Part shown: piece after piece, positions 37,177 through 47,001 of the stretch | How positions within the stretch are numbered: position 1 is the stretch's first letter | Layout: each line of letters begins with the position of its first letter | Origin: Shewanella psychromarinicola | GTDB taxonomy: Bacteria > Pseudomonadota > Gammaproteobacteria > Enterobacterales > Shewanellaceae | Assembly (NCBI RefSeq): GCF_003855155.1 | Contig: NZ_CP034073.1 | Location: 2,356,001 to 2,420,000 of the forward strand | DNA: 64,000 bases | Reading direction: 5' to 3' | Position numbers and translations under genes: made by a program | The notes under the pieces: model-generated | Database searches by the model: none | Seen by the model: only the letters and a program-made list of their open reading frames with translations | Told to the model about the DNA's origin: nothing

Positions 37177-37476
37177 GTGATGAATATAGAAAAAATGCAA
37201 CATCAAGCAGATCATGCAGTCGTGTTGCTAAAAGCTTTAGCAAATGAACGTAGATTATTTATTTTGTGTCACCTTCTTAATGAAGGTGAAATGTGTGTTG
37301 GCGAAATGAATAAGAAGTTGGGCTTAAGCCAATCGGCTTTATCTCAACATTTGGCATGGCTTCGTAAAGACAATTTAGTCTGTACTAGGAAAGAAGCTCA
37401 AACTGTTTTCTATTCATTAAAAAGTGATGAGGTAAAAGAGTTAATTCAAGTATTGAACAATATGTACTGTTACTAA
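37177..37476 (+). CDS. HlyU/BigR-like ArsR-family transcription regulator
   Basis: A 99-residue winged-helix repressor of the ArsR family. Sequence follows the HlyU/BigR/SqrR/YgaV subgroup closely (AVVLLKALANERRLFILCHL, LGLSQSALSQHLAWLRKDNL, TRKEAQTVFYSL). Cys31 and Cys98 occupy the positions of the redox-sensing Cys pair of HlyU-type regulators, and a further Cys39 is present. These proteins sense sulfane sulfur or redox state. The start is GTG 37177 (GAGGAG eight bases upstream) or ATG 37180. The divergent peptidase gene may be a target; no sulfur gene is nearby. Confidence 0.88.
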   Translation: MMNIEKMQHQADHAVVLLKALANERRLFILCHLLNEGEMCVGEMNKKLGLSQSALSQHLAWLRKDNLVCTRKEAQTVFYSLKSDEVKELIQVLNNMYCY

Positions 37477-37748
37477 ATTAACTCCGCAAACGTCTTAACT
37501 GATACATCTCATTAATGGTGTCTTAAGTTAAGGCGTTTAGTTTTATTAACGCTGTTATTAACCTTAATAATGTTGTGCGCGTTAATACCCAATAAATTCC
37601 AATACGTTTATACCTCATACTACCAATGTGTCAGTATGATAAATACTGTCAACGATCATCTCAAGCGCTTCATTTCAAATAGACATTGGCGAAAGTTTCC
37701 ATTCTGTCTGCCGCCCACTCTGTACCCTTGCTTCCCTTGTTAAGTCGT
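37477..37748. other. Intergenic region after the HlyU-like gene
   Basis: No gene, terminator or recognisable element was seen in these 270 bp before the repeat array. Confidence 0.4.
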
Positions 37749-38113
37749 TAGATCCTATAAAATCTTAGCCGCGAAGCTGTTCCTATCTCTGAGATGATAA
37801 GCGGTAGGGAACGATGACAAGCGATAACAAGCGATGGCAAGCGATGACAAGCGATGACAAGCGATAGCAAGCGATAGCAAGCGATACAAGCGATAGCAAG
37901 CGATACAAGCGTTGGCAAGCGTTGGCAAGCGGTGATAAGTGATAACAAGCGATGACAAGCGATGACAAGCGATGACAAGCGATGACAAGCGGTAGCAGGC
38001 GATACAAGCGATGGCAAGCGATGATAAGCGATGGCAAGCGTGGCAAGGGTGGCAAGCGGTGATAAGCGATAGCAAGGACAAGATCCTAGCAGTGTAGCGA
38101 GCTAGATCCTATA
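37749..38113. repeat. 10-bp minisatellite flanked by an 11-bp direct repeat
   Basis: From about 37792 to 38078 the DNA consists of about 28 units of a 9-10 bp motif, most often GCGATGACAA or GCGATAGCAA. The array and some flanking sequence are bracketed by identical TAGATCCTATA at 37749-37759 and 38103-38113, with a further AGATCCTAG at 38081. All three minus-strand frames stay open only because the unit contains no stop codon. Confidence 0.92.
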
Positions 38114-38133
38114 GAGAGGGTAAAATTTAGATA

Positions 38134-38161
38134 TAAAAAAACCGGCCGAGGCCGGTTTTTT
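38134..38161. terminator. Terminator of rpsT
   Basis: ACCGGCC (38141-38147) pairs with GGCCGGT (38150-38156), with A-run on the left and T-run on the right. Confidence 0.92.
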
Positions 38162-38181
38162 GGATCTTAATCTACAAAAAA

Positions 38182-38448
38182 CTAAGCTGCAATAGCTTTG
38201 ATTTTTGCGTTTAAGCGAGCCTTCTGACGAGCGGCTTTATTCTTGTGAATAATGCCTTTAGTCGCCATACGGTCAACAATTGGTTGTGCAGTAGCAAACG
38301 CTTCTGTAGCCGCTTTATGATCACCGCTTTTGATAGCAGCGATGACTCTTTTAACGTATGTACGTAACATAGAGCGACGACTAGCGTTATGCTGGCGACG
38401 CTTTTCAGACTGAAGCGCGCGCTTCTTTGCAGACTTGCTATTAGCCAA
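38182..38448 (-). CDS. rpsT: 30S ribosomal protein S20
   Basis: S20 is a small basic 30S protein. The 88 residues match the family ([53 protein letters not shown]). The start codon is TTG 38448, preceded by AGGAG; a UUG start is also known in E. coli rpsT, where it is part of autogenous control. The gene is divergent from murJ, as in E. coli. Confidence 0.97.
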   Translation of the reverse strand: MANSKSAKKRALQSEKRRQHNASRRSMLRTYVKRVIAAIKSGDHKAATEAFATAQPIVDRMATKGIIHKNKAARQKARLNAKIKAIAA

Positions 38449-38706
38449 GGTGCAACTCCTAAAAACTGGATTTGATACTTTTAAGGCCGAGGAATATGCC
38501 TGCTTTTTGTCGTCTTGTCAACGACTATAGTTGAATAATAATCATAAAGATAAATTAATCCAACCTAGCATGCCAAACTTCAACCCAACTCGTGTAATAT
38601 GTGGCGTAATTCTACCAGCTCTTCGGTCTGTGTGACAGCGTTAGAATAGAATATTTATTATAAATCCCATTAATTTCTTAGAAGTGACCGAGTGTCTGGG
38701 GGCTGT

Positions 38707-40266
38707 TTGAGCAAAAAATTATTTAAATCAGGTCTGATTGTCAGTGTTATGACGCTGATTTCCCGAGTATTAGGCTTAGTTCGCGATGTGGTAATTGCAA
38801 ATTTAATGGGGGCGGGTAGTAGTGCGGATGTATTCTTTTTTGCCAATAAGATACCTAACTTTTTAAGACGTTTATTTGCTGAAGGGGCTTTTGCGCAAGC
38901 ATTTGTGCCAGTACTGACTGAGTATCAGGAGAACATGACCCCAGAAGATACTCGTGAGTTAATCAGTAAGGTTGCTGGTACCTTAGGCGTACTAGTGACG
39001 ATTGTGACTTTGTTTGGGGTCGTTTTTTCACCCGTATTAGCGGCCCTTTTTGGTGGAGGGTGGTTCGTCGATTGGCTCAATGACGGGCCTAATGCCGAAA
39101 AGTTCGAACTTGCTTCGGTTATGTTAAAAATTACTTTTCCCTATTTGTGGTTTATCACCTTTACGGCCTTAGCGGGCTCGATACTCAACACCCGTGGACG
39201 GTTTGCTGTATCAGCCTTTACGCCTGTATTTTTGAATGTTGCAATTATTGCGGTAGCTTTATGGTATGCGCACACCTTAGAAAATCCTGAAATTGGTTTA
39301 GCTTGGGGGGTCTTTTTTGGTGGTCTGATTCAGTTTTTGTTCCAAATCCCCTTTTTAATTCGTGAGAACGTGCTCGTTAAGCCAACGTGGGGATGGAATC
39401 ATCCTGGTGTGGTAAAAATTAGAACCTTGATGATCCCAGCCTTATTTGGTGTGTCTGTTTCACAAATTAATTTATTGTTCGACACTTTTATAGCCAGTTT
39501 CTTGATGACGGGATCGATAAGTTGGTTGTATTACGCTGACCGCCTATTGGAGTTCCCTTTAGGATTATTTGGCATTGCTATTGCCACAGTGATTTTGCCT
39601 GCATTATCGCAAAAACATGTTAATGCCCAAGGCACTGGGTTTAATCAAACCATGGACTGGGGCGTTAAAGCCATTTTGCTATTAGGCACTCCGGCGATGT
39701 TAGGGTTAATTATTCTGGCCAAACCTATGCTGATGGTGTTGTTTATGCGCGGAGCCTTTAGTCTTAATGACGTTGAAATGGCGTCCTACAGCTTGGTTGC
39801 ATACGGTTGTGGCTTATTGAGTTTTATGATGATTAAAGTGTTAGCGCCGGGATACTACTCGCGTCAAGACACTAAAACACCAGTTAAATATGGCATTATT
39901 GCCATGGTCAGCAATATGGTGTTTAACCTTATTTTTGCTATTCCATTTGGCTACGTGGGCTTAGCCATTGCGACATCAATGTCTGCACTATTAAATGCGA
40001 GTTTGTTATATCGCGGTTTACACAAAGCGGGCGTTTATCAAATGAGTCGACAAACGTTATTTTTCTCATTAAAAGTGATCATTTCTACAGCCTTAATGAC
40101 CATTGCCATTATTTATTTTATGCCACAACAAAGCGTATGGCTTGAATGGCAAACCTTTGAACGTATGTTTATGTTGATTGAGCTTATTGTAGGCGGTGCA
40201 GTTATTTATTTGTTGAGTTTACTGGCATTGGGCGTTCGGCCTTGGAAAATTAAACGCCAGGGATAA
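38707..40266 (+). CDS. murJ: Lipid II flippase MurJ
   Basis: MurJ flips the peptidoglycan precursor lipid II across the inner membrane. The protein of about 519 residues has some 14 hydrophobic segments and family motifs SRVLGLVRDVVIANLMGAG, FFFANKIPNFLRRLFAEGAF, AQAFVPVL, and YYADRLLEFPLGLFGIAIAT (location near residue 275). I chose TTG 38707 because GGGGG stands just before it and the family begins nearby; GTG 38692 is the alternative and lacks a ribosome binding site. The gene precedes ribF. Confidence 0.93.
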   Translation: MSKKLFKSGLIVSVMTLISRVLGLVRDVVIANLMGAGSSADVFFFANKIPNFLRRLFAEGAFAQAFVPVLTEYQENMTPEDTRELISKVAGTLGVLVTIVTLFGVVFSPVLAALFGGGWFVDWLNDGPNAEKFELASVMLKITFPYLWFITFTALAGSILNTRGRFAVSAFTPVFLNVAIIAVALWYAHTLENPEIGLAWGVFFGGLIQFLFQIPFLIRENVLVKPTWGWNHPGVVKIRTLMIPALFGVSVSQINLLFDTFIASFLMTGSISWLYYADRLLEFPLGLFGIAIATVILPALSQKHVNAQGTGFNQTMDWGVKAILLLGTPAMLGLIILAKPMLMVLFMRGAFSLNDVEMASYSLVAYGCGLLSFMMIKVLAPGYYSRQDTKTPVKYGIIAMVSNMVFNLIFAIPFGYVGLAIATSMSALLNASLLYRGLHKAGVYQMSRQTLFFSLKVIISTALMTIAIIYFMPQQSVWLEWQTFERMFMLIELIVGGAVIYLLSLLALGVRPWKIKRQG

Positions 40267-40401
40267 TTTCCTAAGGTGAACCACCGACCGAGGATCGGCA
40301 GGTTATCCTAAATCCTGTGTAATAATCTGAGCCTGAAACTCGCATCTAACATTGGTTTGGGTATATAATCTGCCGATTTGCTATAGGCAGTATTGAGCGT
40401 A

Positions 40402-41337
40402 ATGGAATTAATCCGCGGTATACACAATATTTTACCTTCTCATCATGGTTGCGTTTTGACCATAGGGAATTTTGATGGTGTCCATCGTGGTCATGCGCAG
40501 GTGATCTGCTGCTTGGTTAGTAAAGCGCATCATTTTCAATTACCTGCAACAGTAATGACCTTTGAGCCTCAGCCACAAGAACGCTTTCGTGGTGCTGATG
40601 CTCCCGCTCGTCTCAGTCTTCTGCGCGATAAAATTAGATTACTCGATGAGCTTAAAATTGACCAGCTACTCTGTATCAATTTTACTGCCGCTTTTGCTAA
40701 TCAACCTGCTGAAGCGTTTATTGAAGAGTTATTAGTCAAAAAACTCGGGGTTAAATATCTCGTCGTGGGTGATGACTTTTGCTTTGGTAAAGGCCGCGAA
40801 GGTACTTTTGACATGCTCGTTGCTGCAGGTAAGCAATTTGGTTTTACGGTTGTCAGTACACAAAGCTTTGTGGTTGGGTCGTCGCGAGTAAGTTCTACGG
40901 CTGTAAGAGAACAACTGGCGTTAGGGAATTTAGAACAAGCAAGACGTTTATTGGGACATCCGTTCATTTTAAGTGGTAGGGTTGCTCACGGACAAAAATT
41001 AGGCCGTACAATCGGTTTTCCAACGGCAAATATAGCATTAAAGCGTAACGTTGTGCCTGTTCGAGGGGTATTTGCTGTGCGTTTGTATTGGGATGGCAGC
41101 GATATTTATGACGGTGTGGCTAATGTAGGGTTCAGGCCCACTGTAAATGGCCAAACCTGCAGATTAGAAGTCCATTTGTTTGATTTTAGCGGTGATTTAT
41201 ACGGCAAACGAGTGGAAGTAGAATTAATAGCAAAAATCCGTGATGAGCAACCCTTTGAGTCATTGGATGCGCTAAAAAAACAAATTTTAAATGATGCAAA
41301 TGAAGCTCGCGCTTTATTTAGCAACGATGCTAGCTGA
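40402..41337 (+). CDS. ribF: Bifunctional riboflavin kinase / FAD synthetase
   Basis: RibF makes FMN and then FAD from riboflavin. The 311 residues hold the N-terminal adenylyltransferase domain (VLTIGNFDGVHRGHAQV, FCFGKGREGT, SSTAVREQLALGNLEQA) and the C-terminal kinase domain (GQKLGRTIGFPTANIAL, VANVGFRPTV). ATG 40402 is chosen; the frame can be extended three codons to a TTG. It stands at the head of ribF-ileS-lspA-fkpB-ispH, the classical gammaproteobacterial cluster. Confidence 0.96.
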   Translation: MELIRGIHNILPSHHGCVLTIGNFDGVHRGHAQVICCLVSKAHHFQLPATVMTFEPQPQERFRGADAPARLSLLRDKIRLLDELKIDQLLCINFTAAFANQPAEAFIEELLVKKLGVKYLVVGDDFCFGKGREGTFDMLVAAGKQFGFTVVSTQSFVVGSSRVSSTAVREQLALGNLEQARRLLGHPFILSGRVAHGQKLGRTIGFPTANIALKRNVVPVRGVFAVRLYWDGSDIYDGVANVGFRPTVNGQTCRLEVHLFDFSGDLYGKRVEVELIAKIRDEQPFESLDALKKQILNDANEARALFSNDAS

Positions 41338-41369
41338 AATGAATCAGCTTTAATAATGGTATGGGATCA

Positions 41370-44192
41370 ATGAGCGACTATAAATTTACTTTGAATTTGC
41401 CGGAAACAGAGTTTCCGATGCGCGGTAATTTGGCAAATCGCGAGCCAGAAATGTTAACTCGCTGGACGCAAGATGGACTGTATCAACAGATCCGTGAAAG
41501 CCGAATTGGCCGTAAACCTTTCATACTGCATGATGGCCCTCCATACGCTAATGGCAGCATTCATATTGGTCACTCTGTTAATAAAATTCTTAAAGACATT
41601 ATTATTAAGTCAAAAACCATGTCTGGTTTTGACGCACCCTATATCCCTGGTTGGGACTGTCATGGATTACCGATTGAGCTGAAAGTTGAGCAAAAAGTCG
41701 GTAAGCCTGGTGTCAAGATTTCTGCAGCGGAATTCCGTGAAGAATGTCGTAAATATGCTGCTATCCAAGTTGACGGTCAACGTGATGACTTCATTCGTTT
41801 AGGGGTATTAGGCGATTGGCAAAATCCTTATTTGACGATGGATTTTTCAACTGAAGCGAACATTGTTCGTTCACTGGCAAAAGTGATTGATAGCGGTCAT
41901 TTGCACAAAGGTGTTAAGCCAGTGCATTGGTGTACCGACTGCGGTTCGGCACTCGCTGAAGCGGAAGTAGAATACGAAGATAGAAAATCTCCGGCTATTG
42001 ATGTCGCTTTTGTGGCGGTTGATAGTCAAGCTGTTGCCGCTAAATTTGGCGTTGAAAATTATACTAAACCAGTAGCGATGGCAATTTGGACTACTACGCC
42101 GTGGACCATCCCTGCTAACCGTGCATTGTCGTTAAACGCCGAGTTAGATTACAGCTTGATTGAGTTTGTTAAAAACGGTGAAACCACAACATTGATTTTG
42201 GCTCAAGTGCTTGTTGAGTCATGTCTTGAACGTTACGGCGTTGAAAGCCATCAATTATTAGGCGAAGTTAAAGGGGCTGAGCTCGAGTTAATGCGCTTTA
42301 ACCACCCATTCTATGCCTTTGATGTACCAGCTATTTTAGGTGACCATGTCACCACAGATGCGGGTACTGGTATTGTACATACCGCCCCAGGTCACGGTCA
42401 GGACGATTTTATTGTTGGCCTGAAATACGGTTTGGAAGTGGCCAACCCTGTTGGCGATAACGGTGTTTATAAAGCCGATACTGAGTTTTTTGCCGGTCAG
42501 CATGTCTTTAAAGCTAACGCCAATGTGGTTGAGCTGTTAAAAGAGAAAGGTGCGTTATTACTTCATGTTGCTTACCTTCACAGCTATCCACATTGCTGGC
42601 GCCATAAAACACCGATTATTTTCCGTGCGACACCACAGTGGTTTATCTCTATGGATAACCACGATCTGCGTTCGCAAGCATTACAAGAAATAAAGCAAAC
42701 CAAATGGATCCCTGATTGGGGTCAAAGCCGTATTGAAAAAATGGTAGAAAACCGCCCAGACTGGTGTATTTCACGTCAGCGAACTTGGGGCGTACCGATC
42801 ACATTATTTGTTCACCGCGAAACGGATGAGCTGCATCCCGACAGCGTGTCATTAATGGAACGAGTTGCGCATCGCATTGAACAGCAAGGTATTCAAGCTT
42901 GGTGGGATTTAGATGCAAGTGAATTGTTAGGTGATGAAGCAGATCAGTACCGTAAAGTCACTGATACATTGGACGTATGGTTTGACTCAGGCTCATCATT
43001 CTCTTCAGTTGTTGCTGCGCGTCCAGAGTTTCAAGGACATGAAATTGATTTGTATTTAGAAGGTAGCGATCAGCACCGCGGTTGGTTTATGTCATCATTA
43101 ATGATTTCAACAGCGATGAATGGTAAAGCACCTTATAAGCAAGTATTGACTCATGGTTTTACCGTTGATGGTAAAGGCCGCAAGATGTCAAAATCTGTCG
43201 GTAATGTGATAGCCCCATTACAAGTGATCAATAAGCTCGGCGCTGACATTTTACGCTTATGGGTTGCTGCAACCGATTACAGTGGCGAAATGACAGTCTC
43301 TGACGAGATTTTAAATCGCAGCGCTGATGCGTACCGTCGTATTCGTAATACTGCCCGTTTCTTGTTAGCTAACTTAAATGGCTTTAACCCAGAAACTGAC
43401 ATGATCCCGTCTGAAGACATGGTCGCGTTAGACCGTTGGGTCGTGCGTCGTGCCGCTGCACTGCAACAAGAAATAATTGAAGCGTATGATCAATACAACT
43501 TCCATTTAGTGACTCAAAAGCTGATGCAGTTCTGTTCAGTAGAGTTAGGCAGTTTTTATCTTGATATTATTAAAGACCGCCAATACACAGCTAAGCAAGA
43601 AGGTCATGCTCGTCGGAGTTGCCAGTCAGCGCTTTATCATATTGCAGAAGCAATGGTACGTTGGATGACACCCATTTTAAGCTTTACTGCTGATGAACTA
43701 TGGCAGTTGCTACCAGGTAAGCGTGAAAAGTATGTGTTTACCCAAGAATGGTACCAAGGTTTAGAAGCGGTGACACTTGACAGTGATTTAAGTGATGATT
43801 ACTGGGAGAAACTATTAGCTGTCCGTAACGAAGTTAACAAAGTGCTTGAACAAGCTCGTCGTGATAAACGTATTGGTGGTTCATTAGAAGCGGAAGTGAC
43901 ATTGTTTGCTGATGCTGATTTAGCCGCTGAGTTAGCTAAAGTAGGTGATGAGTTACGTTTTGTACTGATCACCTCTAAAGCTGCTGTTGCCGATATGTCA
44001 CAAGCGGGTAGTGACGCCATCGAAACTGAATTAAGCTCGCTTAAGTTAGTGGTTGCTAAAAGTGCGGCACACAAGTGCGAGCGTTGCTGGCACTATCGCG
44101 AAGAAGTTGGCACCATTGAAGATCACCCAACATTGTGTCAACGCTGTGTGACCAATATTGAAGGTGAAGGCGAACACCGCGACTTTGCTTAA
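41370..44192 (+). CDS. ileS: Isoleucyl-tRNA synthetase
   Basis: IleS charges tRNA-Ile. The 940 residues are full length with the HIGH motif ([18 protein letters not shown]), the editing domain ([29 protein letters not shown]), the KMSKS motif ([13 protein letters not shown]) and the C-terminal zinc finger ([19 protein letters not shown]). ATG 41370 matches the E. coli start MSDYK; ATG 41361 three codons upstream is also possible. It follows ribF by 32 bp and precedes lspA by 12 bp. Confidence 0.97.
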   Translation: MSDYKFTLNLPETEFPMRGNLANREPEMLTRWTQDGLYQQIRESRIGRKPFILHDGPPYANGSIHIGHSVNKILKDIIIKSKTMSGFDAPYIPGWDCHGLPIELKVEQKVGKPGVKISAAEFREECRKYAAIQVDGQRDDFIRLGVLGDWQNPYLTMDFSTEANIVRSLAKVIDSGHLHKGVKPVHWCTDCGSALAEAEVEYEDRKSPAIDVAFVAVDSQAVAAKFGVENYTKPVAMAIWTTTPWTIPANRALSLNAELDYSLIEFVKNGETTTLILAQVLVESCLERYGVESHQLLGEVKGAELELMRFNHPFYAFDVPAILGDHVTTDAGTGIVHTAPGHGQDDFIVGLKYGLEVANPVGDNGVYKADTEFFAGQHVFKANANVVELLKEKGALLLHVAYLHSYPHCWRHKTPIIFRATPQWFISMDNHDLRSQALQEIKQTKWIPDWGQSRIEKMVENRPDWCISRQRTWGVPITLFVHRETDELHPDSVSLMERVAHRIEQQGIQAWWDLDASELLGDEADQYRKVTDTLDVWFDSGSSFSSVVAARPEFQGHEIDLYLEGSDQHRGWFMSSLMISTAMNGKAPYKQVLTHGFTVDGKGRKMSKSVGNVIAPLQVINKLGADILRLWVAATDYSGEMTVSDEILNRSADAYRRIRNTARFLLANLNGFNPETDMIPSEDMVALDRWVVRRAAALQQEIIEAYDQYNFHLVTQKLMQFCSVELGSFYLDIIKDRQYTAKQEGHARRSCQSALYHIAEAMVRWMTPILSFTADELWQLLPGKREKYVFTQEWYQGLEAVTLDSDLSDDYWEKLLAVRNEVNKVLEQARRDKRIGGSLEAEVTLFADADLAAELAKVGDELRFVLITSKAAVADMSQAGSDAIETELSSLKLVVAKSAAHKCERCWHYREEVGTIEDHPTLCQRCVTNIEGEGEHRDFA

Positions 44193-44204
44193 GGAAGCAT
44201 ATAC

Positions 44205-44717
44205 ATGAGTTCTGTACCATTAACGTGGAAAGACAGTGGCTTGCGTTGGTATTGGGTAGCTGCATTGGTGTTTTTAGCCGATCAGCTCTCTAAACAATGG
44301 GTGCTTGCCAATTTTGATTTGTATGAGTCTATACAGCTTTTACCCTTTTTTAATTTCACTTATGTGCGAAACTACGGAGCGGCTTTCAGTTTTTTAAGTG
44401 ACGCAGGGGGCTGGCAGCGGTGGTTGTTTACCGTTATTGCTCTCGGTTTTAGTACCTTGTTAACGATCTGGTTACGTAAGCAGTCTTATTCGCTATGGCG
44501 CAGCAACCTCGCTTTTACGTTAGTTATTGGCGGTGCATTAGGTAATTTGATTGATCGTTTAATGCATGGTTTCGTGGTTGATTTTATCGATTTTTACTGG
44601 AATACCAGTCATTATCCAGCGTTTAATATAGCCGATGCGGGGATCTTTATGGGTGCCGCATTGATCATTTGGGACTCATTTAGACCCGAGACAAAGCCAT
44701 TGAAGGAGCAAGAGTAA
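44205..44717 (+). CDS. lspA: Prolipoprotein signal peptidase (signal peptidase II)
   Basis: LspA cleaves the signal peptide of lipid-modified prolipoproteins in the inner membrane. The 170 residues have four transmembrane segments and both catalytic Asp motifs: GGALGNLIDRLMHGFVVDFI near residue 115 and FNIADAGIF near residue 145, plus NYGAAFSFL. It is separated from ileS by 12 bp and from fkpB by two bases. Confidence 0.97.
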   Translation: MSSVPLTWKDSGLRWYWVAALVFLADQLSKQWVLANFDLYESIQLLPFFNFTYVRNYGAAFSFLSDAGGWQRWLFTVIALGFSTLLTIWLRKQSYSLWRSNLAFTLVIGGALGNLIDRLMHGFVVDFIDFYWNTSHYPAFNIADAGIFMGAALIIWDSFRPETKPLKEQE

Positions 44718-44719
44718 CT

Positions 44720-45163
44720 ATGACAGATTTAACTAAACAAGATAGTCGTTCATTGTTGTGTCATATGAATATTGTACTGGAAGATGGATCTACAGCTGAA
44801 AGTACAAAATCATCAGGTAAACCTTCACGCTTAAACATTGGTGATGGTAGCTTAAGTCCGGCTTTTGAAGACCAGCTTAAAGACTTAAATGAAGGTGATA
44901 AGCACCAATTTACCTTAGCGGCAAAAGATGCATTTGGTGAATCCAATCCAGATGCGGTTCATTATATGGACAGAAGCCGCTTTCCTGCAGATATGGAGCT
45001 TGAAGAAGGCGTTATTGTCAGTTTTGGCGGTCCTGGTGGGAGTGAAATACCGGGTATTATTCGTGATACTGCTGGCGATTCAATTACCGTCGACTTAAAC
45101 CATCCACTAGCAGGACGCACGATAACGTTTGAACTTGAAGTTGTCAGTGTCATCACTGAGTAA
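44720..45163 (+). CDS. fkpB: FKBP-type peptidyl-prolyl isomerase FkpB (SlpA)
   Basis: A SlyD-like prolyl isomerase and chaperone without the metal-binding tail. The 147 residues include the FKBP core (LLCHMNIVLEDGSTAEST, FEDQLKDLNEGDKHQF) and the VDLNHPLAGRTITFELEVVSV end. Its place between lspA and ispH is the same as in E. coli. Domain content is shared with slyD at 18549-19109, which has the His/Cys-rich extension. Confidence 0.94.
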   Translation: MTDLTKQDSRSLLCHMNIVLEDGSTAESTKSSGKPSRLNIGDGSLSPAFEDQLKDLNEGDKHQFTLAAKDAFGESNPDAVHYMDRSRFPADMELEEGVIVSFGGPGGSEIPGIIRDTAGDSITVDLNHPLAGRTITFELEVVSVITE

Positions 45164-45175
45164 AAAAGGTATCAC

Positions 45176-46135
45176 ATGCTAAAAGTTGATCCAACGTCTC
45201 CTGAGCTTAATATTCTACTCGCCAACCCTCGCGGATTTTGCGCAGGGGTAGACCGCGCCATCAGTATTGTAGAACGTGCTTTAGAGTTATTTGAACCGCC
45301 AATTTATGTACGCCATGAAGTCGTACATAATCGTTATGTGGTCGAAAACCTAAAACAGCGAGGTGCTATTTTCGTTGATGAACTTGAGCAAGTACCAGAC
45401 AATAGCATTGTTATTTTTAGCGCTCATGGTGTATCACAGACAGTAAGAAAAGAAGCAAAACACCGTGGTTTAAAAGTGTTTGATGCGACATGTCCTCTAG
45501 TGACCAAAGTACATTTACAAGTGACCCGTGCAAGTCGCAAGGGTGTTGAGTGCATTTTAATTGGTCATGAGGGACATCCAGAAGTTGAAGGCACCATGGG
45601 GCAATATGATAACCCTAACGGTGGTGTTTATCTTATTGAATCTCCTGAGGATGTGAATAATCTTCAGGTCAATAACCCAGATAACCTCTGTTTTGTCACT
45701 CAAACTACGCTTTCTGTCGATGACACCTTAGATATCATTACTGCACTAAAACAGCGTTTTCCTTCCATTGAAGGACCTCGTAAGGATGATATTTGCTACG
45801 CGACACAAAATCGCCAAGATGCGGTAAGAAGTATGTCTGCTGAAGTCGATTTATTGATTGTTGTCGGTTCCAAAAATAGTTCTAATTCAAATCGTTTACG
45901 TGAACTGGCTGAAAAGACCGGTACTCAATCTTATTTAGTTGATACCGCCGCCGATGTTGAAGCAATCTGGTTTAACGGGGTGAAGAAAGTGGCAGTAACA
46001 GCCGGGGCATCAGCGCCCGAAGTGCTAGTGCAACAAGTTGTTAACGCGATAGCGACACTTGCACCGAGTGTGATAACTGAAGTTGAAGGTCGTAAAGAAG
46101 ACACTGTGTTTGCAGTTCCGGCGGAATTACGTTAA
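45176..46135 (+). CDS. ispH: 4-hydroxy-3-methylbut-2-enyl diphosphate reductase
   Basis: IspH, an iron-sulfur enzyme, makes IPP and DMAPP in the last step of the methylerythritol phosphate pathway. The 319 residues contain the three cluster-binding Cys in [24 protein letters not shown] and [14 protein letters not shown], the [10 protein letters not shown] motif and [12 protein letters not shown]. It is the last gene of the ribF-ileS-lspA-fkpB-ispH group and is followed by a terminator. Confidence 0.97.
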   Translation: MLKVDPTSPELNILLANPRGFCAGVDRAISIVERALELFEPPIYVRHEVVHNRYVVENLKQRGAIFVDELEQVPDNSIVIFSAHGVSQTVRKEAKHRGLKVFDATCPLVTKVHLQVTRASRKGVECILIGHEGHPEVEGTMGQYDNPNGGVYLIESPEDVNNLQVNNPDNLCFVTQTTLSVDDTLDIITALKQRFPSIEGPRKDDICYATQNRQDAVRSMSAEVDLLIVVGSKNSSNSNRLRELAEKTGTQSYLVDTAADVEAIWFNGVKKVAVTAGASAPEVLVQQVVNAIATLAPSVITEVEGRKEDTVFAVPAELR

Positions 46136-46162
46136 TTAACGCCAATAAATGCTGTAAAACTT

Positions 46163-46194
46163 ACCCGCATGCTATTCTAGTTTGCGGGTTTTTT
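46163..46194 (+). terminator. Terminator of the ribF-ispH operon
   Basis: ACCCGCA (46163-46169) pairs with TGCGGGT (46183-46189), followed by six T. Confidence 0.9.
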
Positions 46195-46293
46195 GTACTA
46201 AAAAATAAACCGAGTATAGTGCTGATAAATCGATTAATCTATAAACTATAGTTAATATACAATATTGATACTATCTGATTACATTTAAGTCAG

Positions 46294-46357
46294 CTATGAT
46301 AAGTTTGTTTTATAAAAGTTTGACTCATCTATGTTAAGTTTGTTTTATATAAATTTG
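46294..46357. repeat. Imperfect direct repeat upstream of the pilin operon
   Basis: Two 29-bp units, 46294-46322 and 46329-46357, share about 25 positions including TAAGTTTGTTTTATA. Their 35-bp period and location about 90-150 bp before pilV suggest paired sites for an activator, but no known motif is recognised. Confidence 0.7.
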
Positions 46358-46443
46358 TCTTGTAGTGTCAATCTAAATAAGAATAATAAAGATTTTAAAG
46401 GTAAAGATAGTTTGATTTTTATCTTTCGGGAGGTTTGAAGCTC

Positions 46444-47001
46444 ATGTCGCCAAAAAGGAATGGATTTTCCTTAATCGAAGTTATGGTCTCACTGGTTATT
46501 CTAGTGATAGGCCTTATAGGTATTTTTAATCTTCATTTAGTTGCCAAGAAGGGCAGTTTCGAATCTTTTCAGCAAACTCAAGCGTCATATTATGTTAATG
46601 ATATTATTAATCGTATGCGCATCAATAGCGGTCAACTTGCGACTTATGCTGGTACCTACACAGGTACAACGATTACATCAGCTACGTCTTGCGATGTTGC
46701 AGTTGGTGGTAATGTCAATTGTACTAATATTGAAACCAGAAACTGGGACCTGTACCAATGGGAACGGGCATTTTTAGGTGAAAATGAAAAATCCTCTGAC
46801 AATAAAAATGTAGGTGGTTTAGATTCGCCTACGGCCTGTATTGATATCGACGCTAGCAATAATGTCACCGTAGTTATGACTTGGAAAGGCGTTAGATCTT
46901 CATCAGATGGTACTGCAGACAAAAGTGCTTTTATTAAAGGGTGTGGTTCTAGTAGCGATAGACGACGAGCATTGGTTGTCAATACGGCGATTATAATATG
47001 A
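46444..47001 (+). CDS. pilV: Minor type IV pilin PilV
   Basis: A 185-residue minor pilin. The class III signal NGFSLIEVMVSLVILVIGLIG is cut by PilD after Gly, leaving a methylated Phe and Glu5. C-terminal Cys pair and PilV-type length fit. ATG 46444 is preceded by GGGAGG at 46428-46433; the TTG at 46435 in the same frame is too close to that site. The stop overlaps the pilW start (ATGA). It opens the operon pilV-pilW-pilX-pilY1-pilE-tapY2 for the pilus tip/priming complex. Confidence 0.92.
   Translation: MSPKRNGFSLIEVMVSLVILVIGLIGIFNLHLVAKKGSFESFQQTQASYYVNDIINRMRINSGQLATYAGTYTGTTITSATSCDVAVGGNVNCTNIETRNWDLYQWERAFLGENEKSSDNKNVGGLDSPTACIDIDASNNVTVVMTWKGVRSSSDGTADKSAFIKGCGSSSDRRRALVVNTAIII

Noticed and set aside
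37792..38078. Possible CRISPR array
   Set aside because: Units are 9-10 bp with no spacers, so this is a minisatellite, and no cas genes are present.
37748..38081. Three overlapping minus-strand frames with repeated ACHRLSSLVI-like peptides
   Set aside because: They arise because the 10-bp repeat has no stop codon in any of the three frames; no ribosome binding site and no unique sequence.
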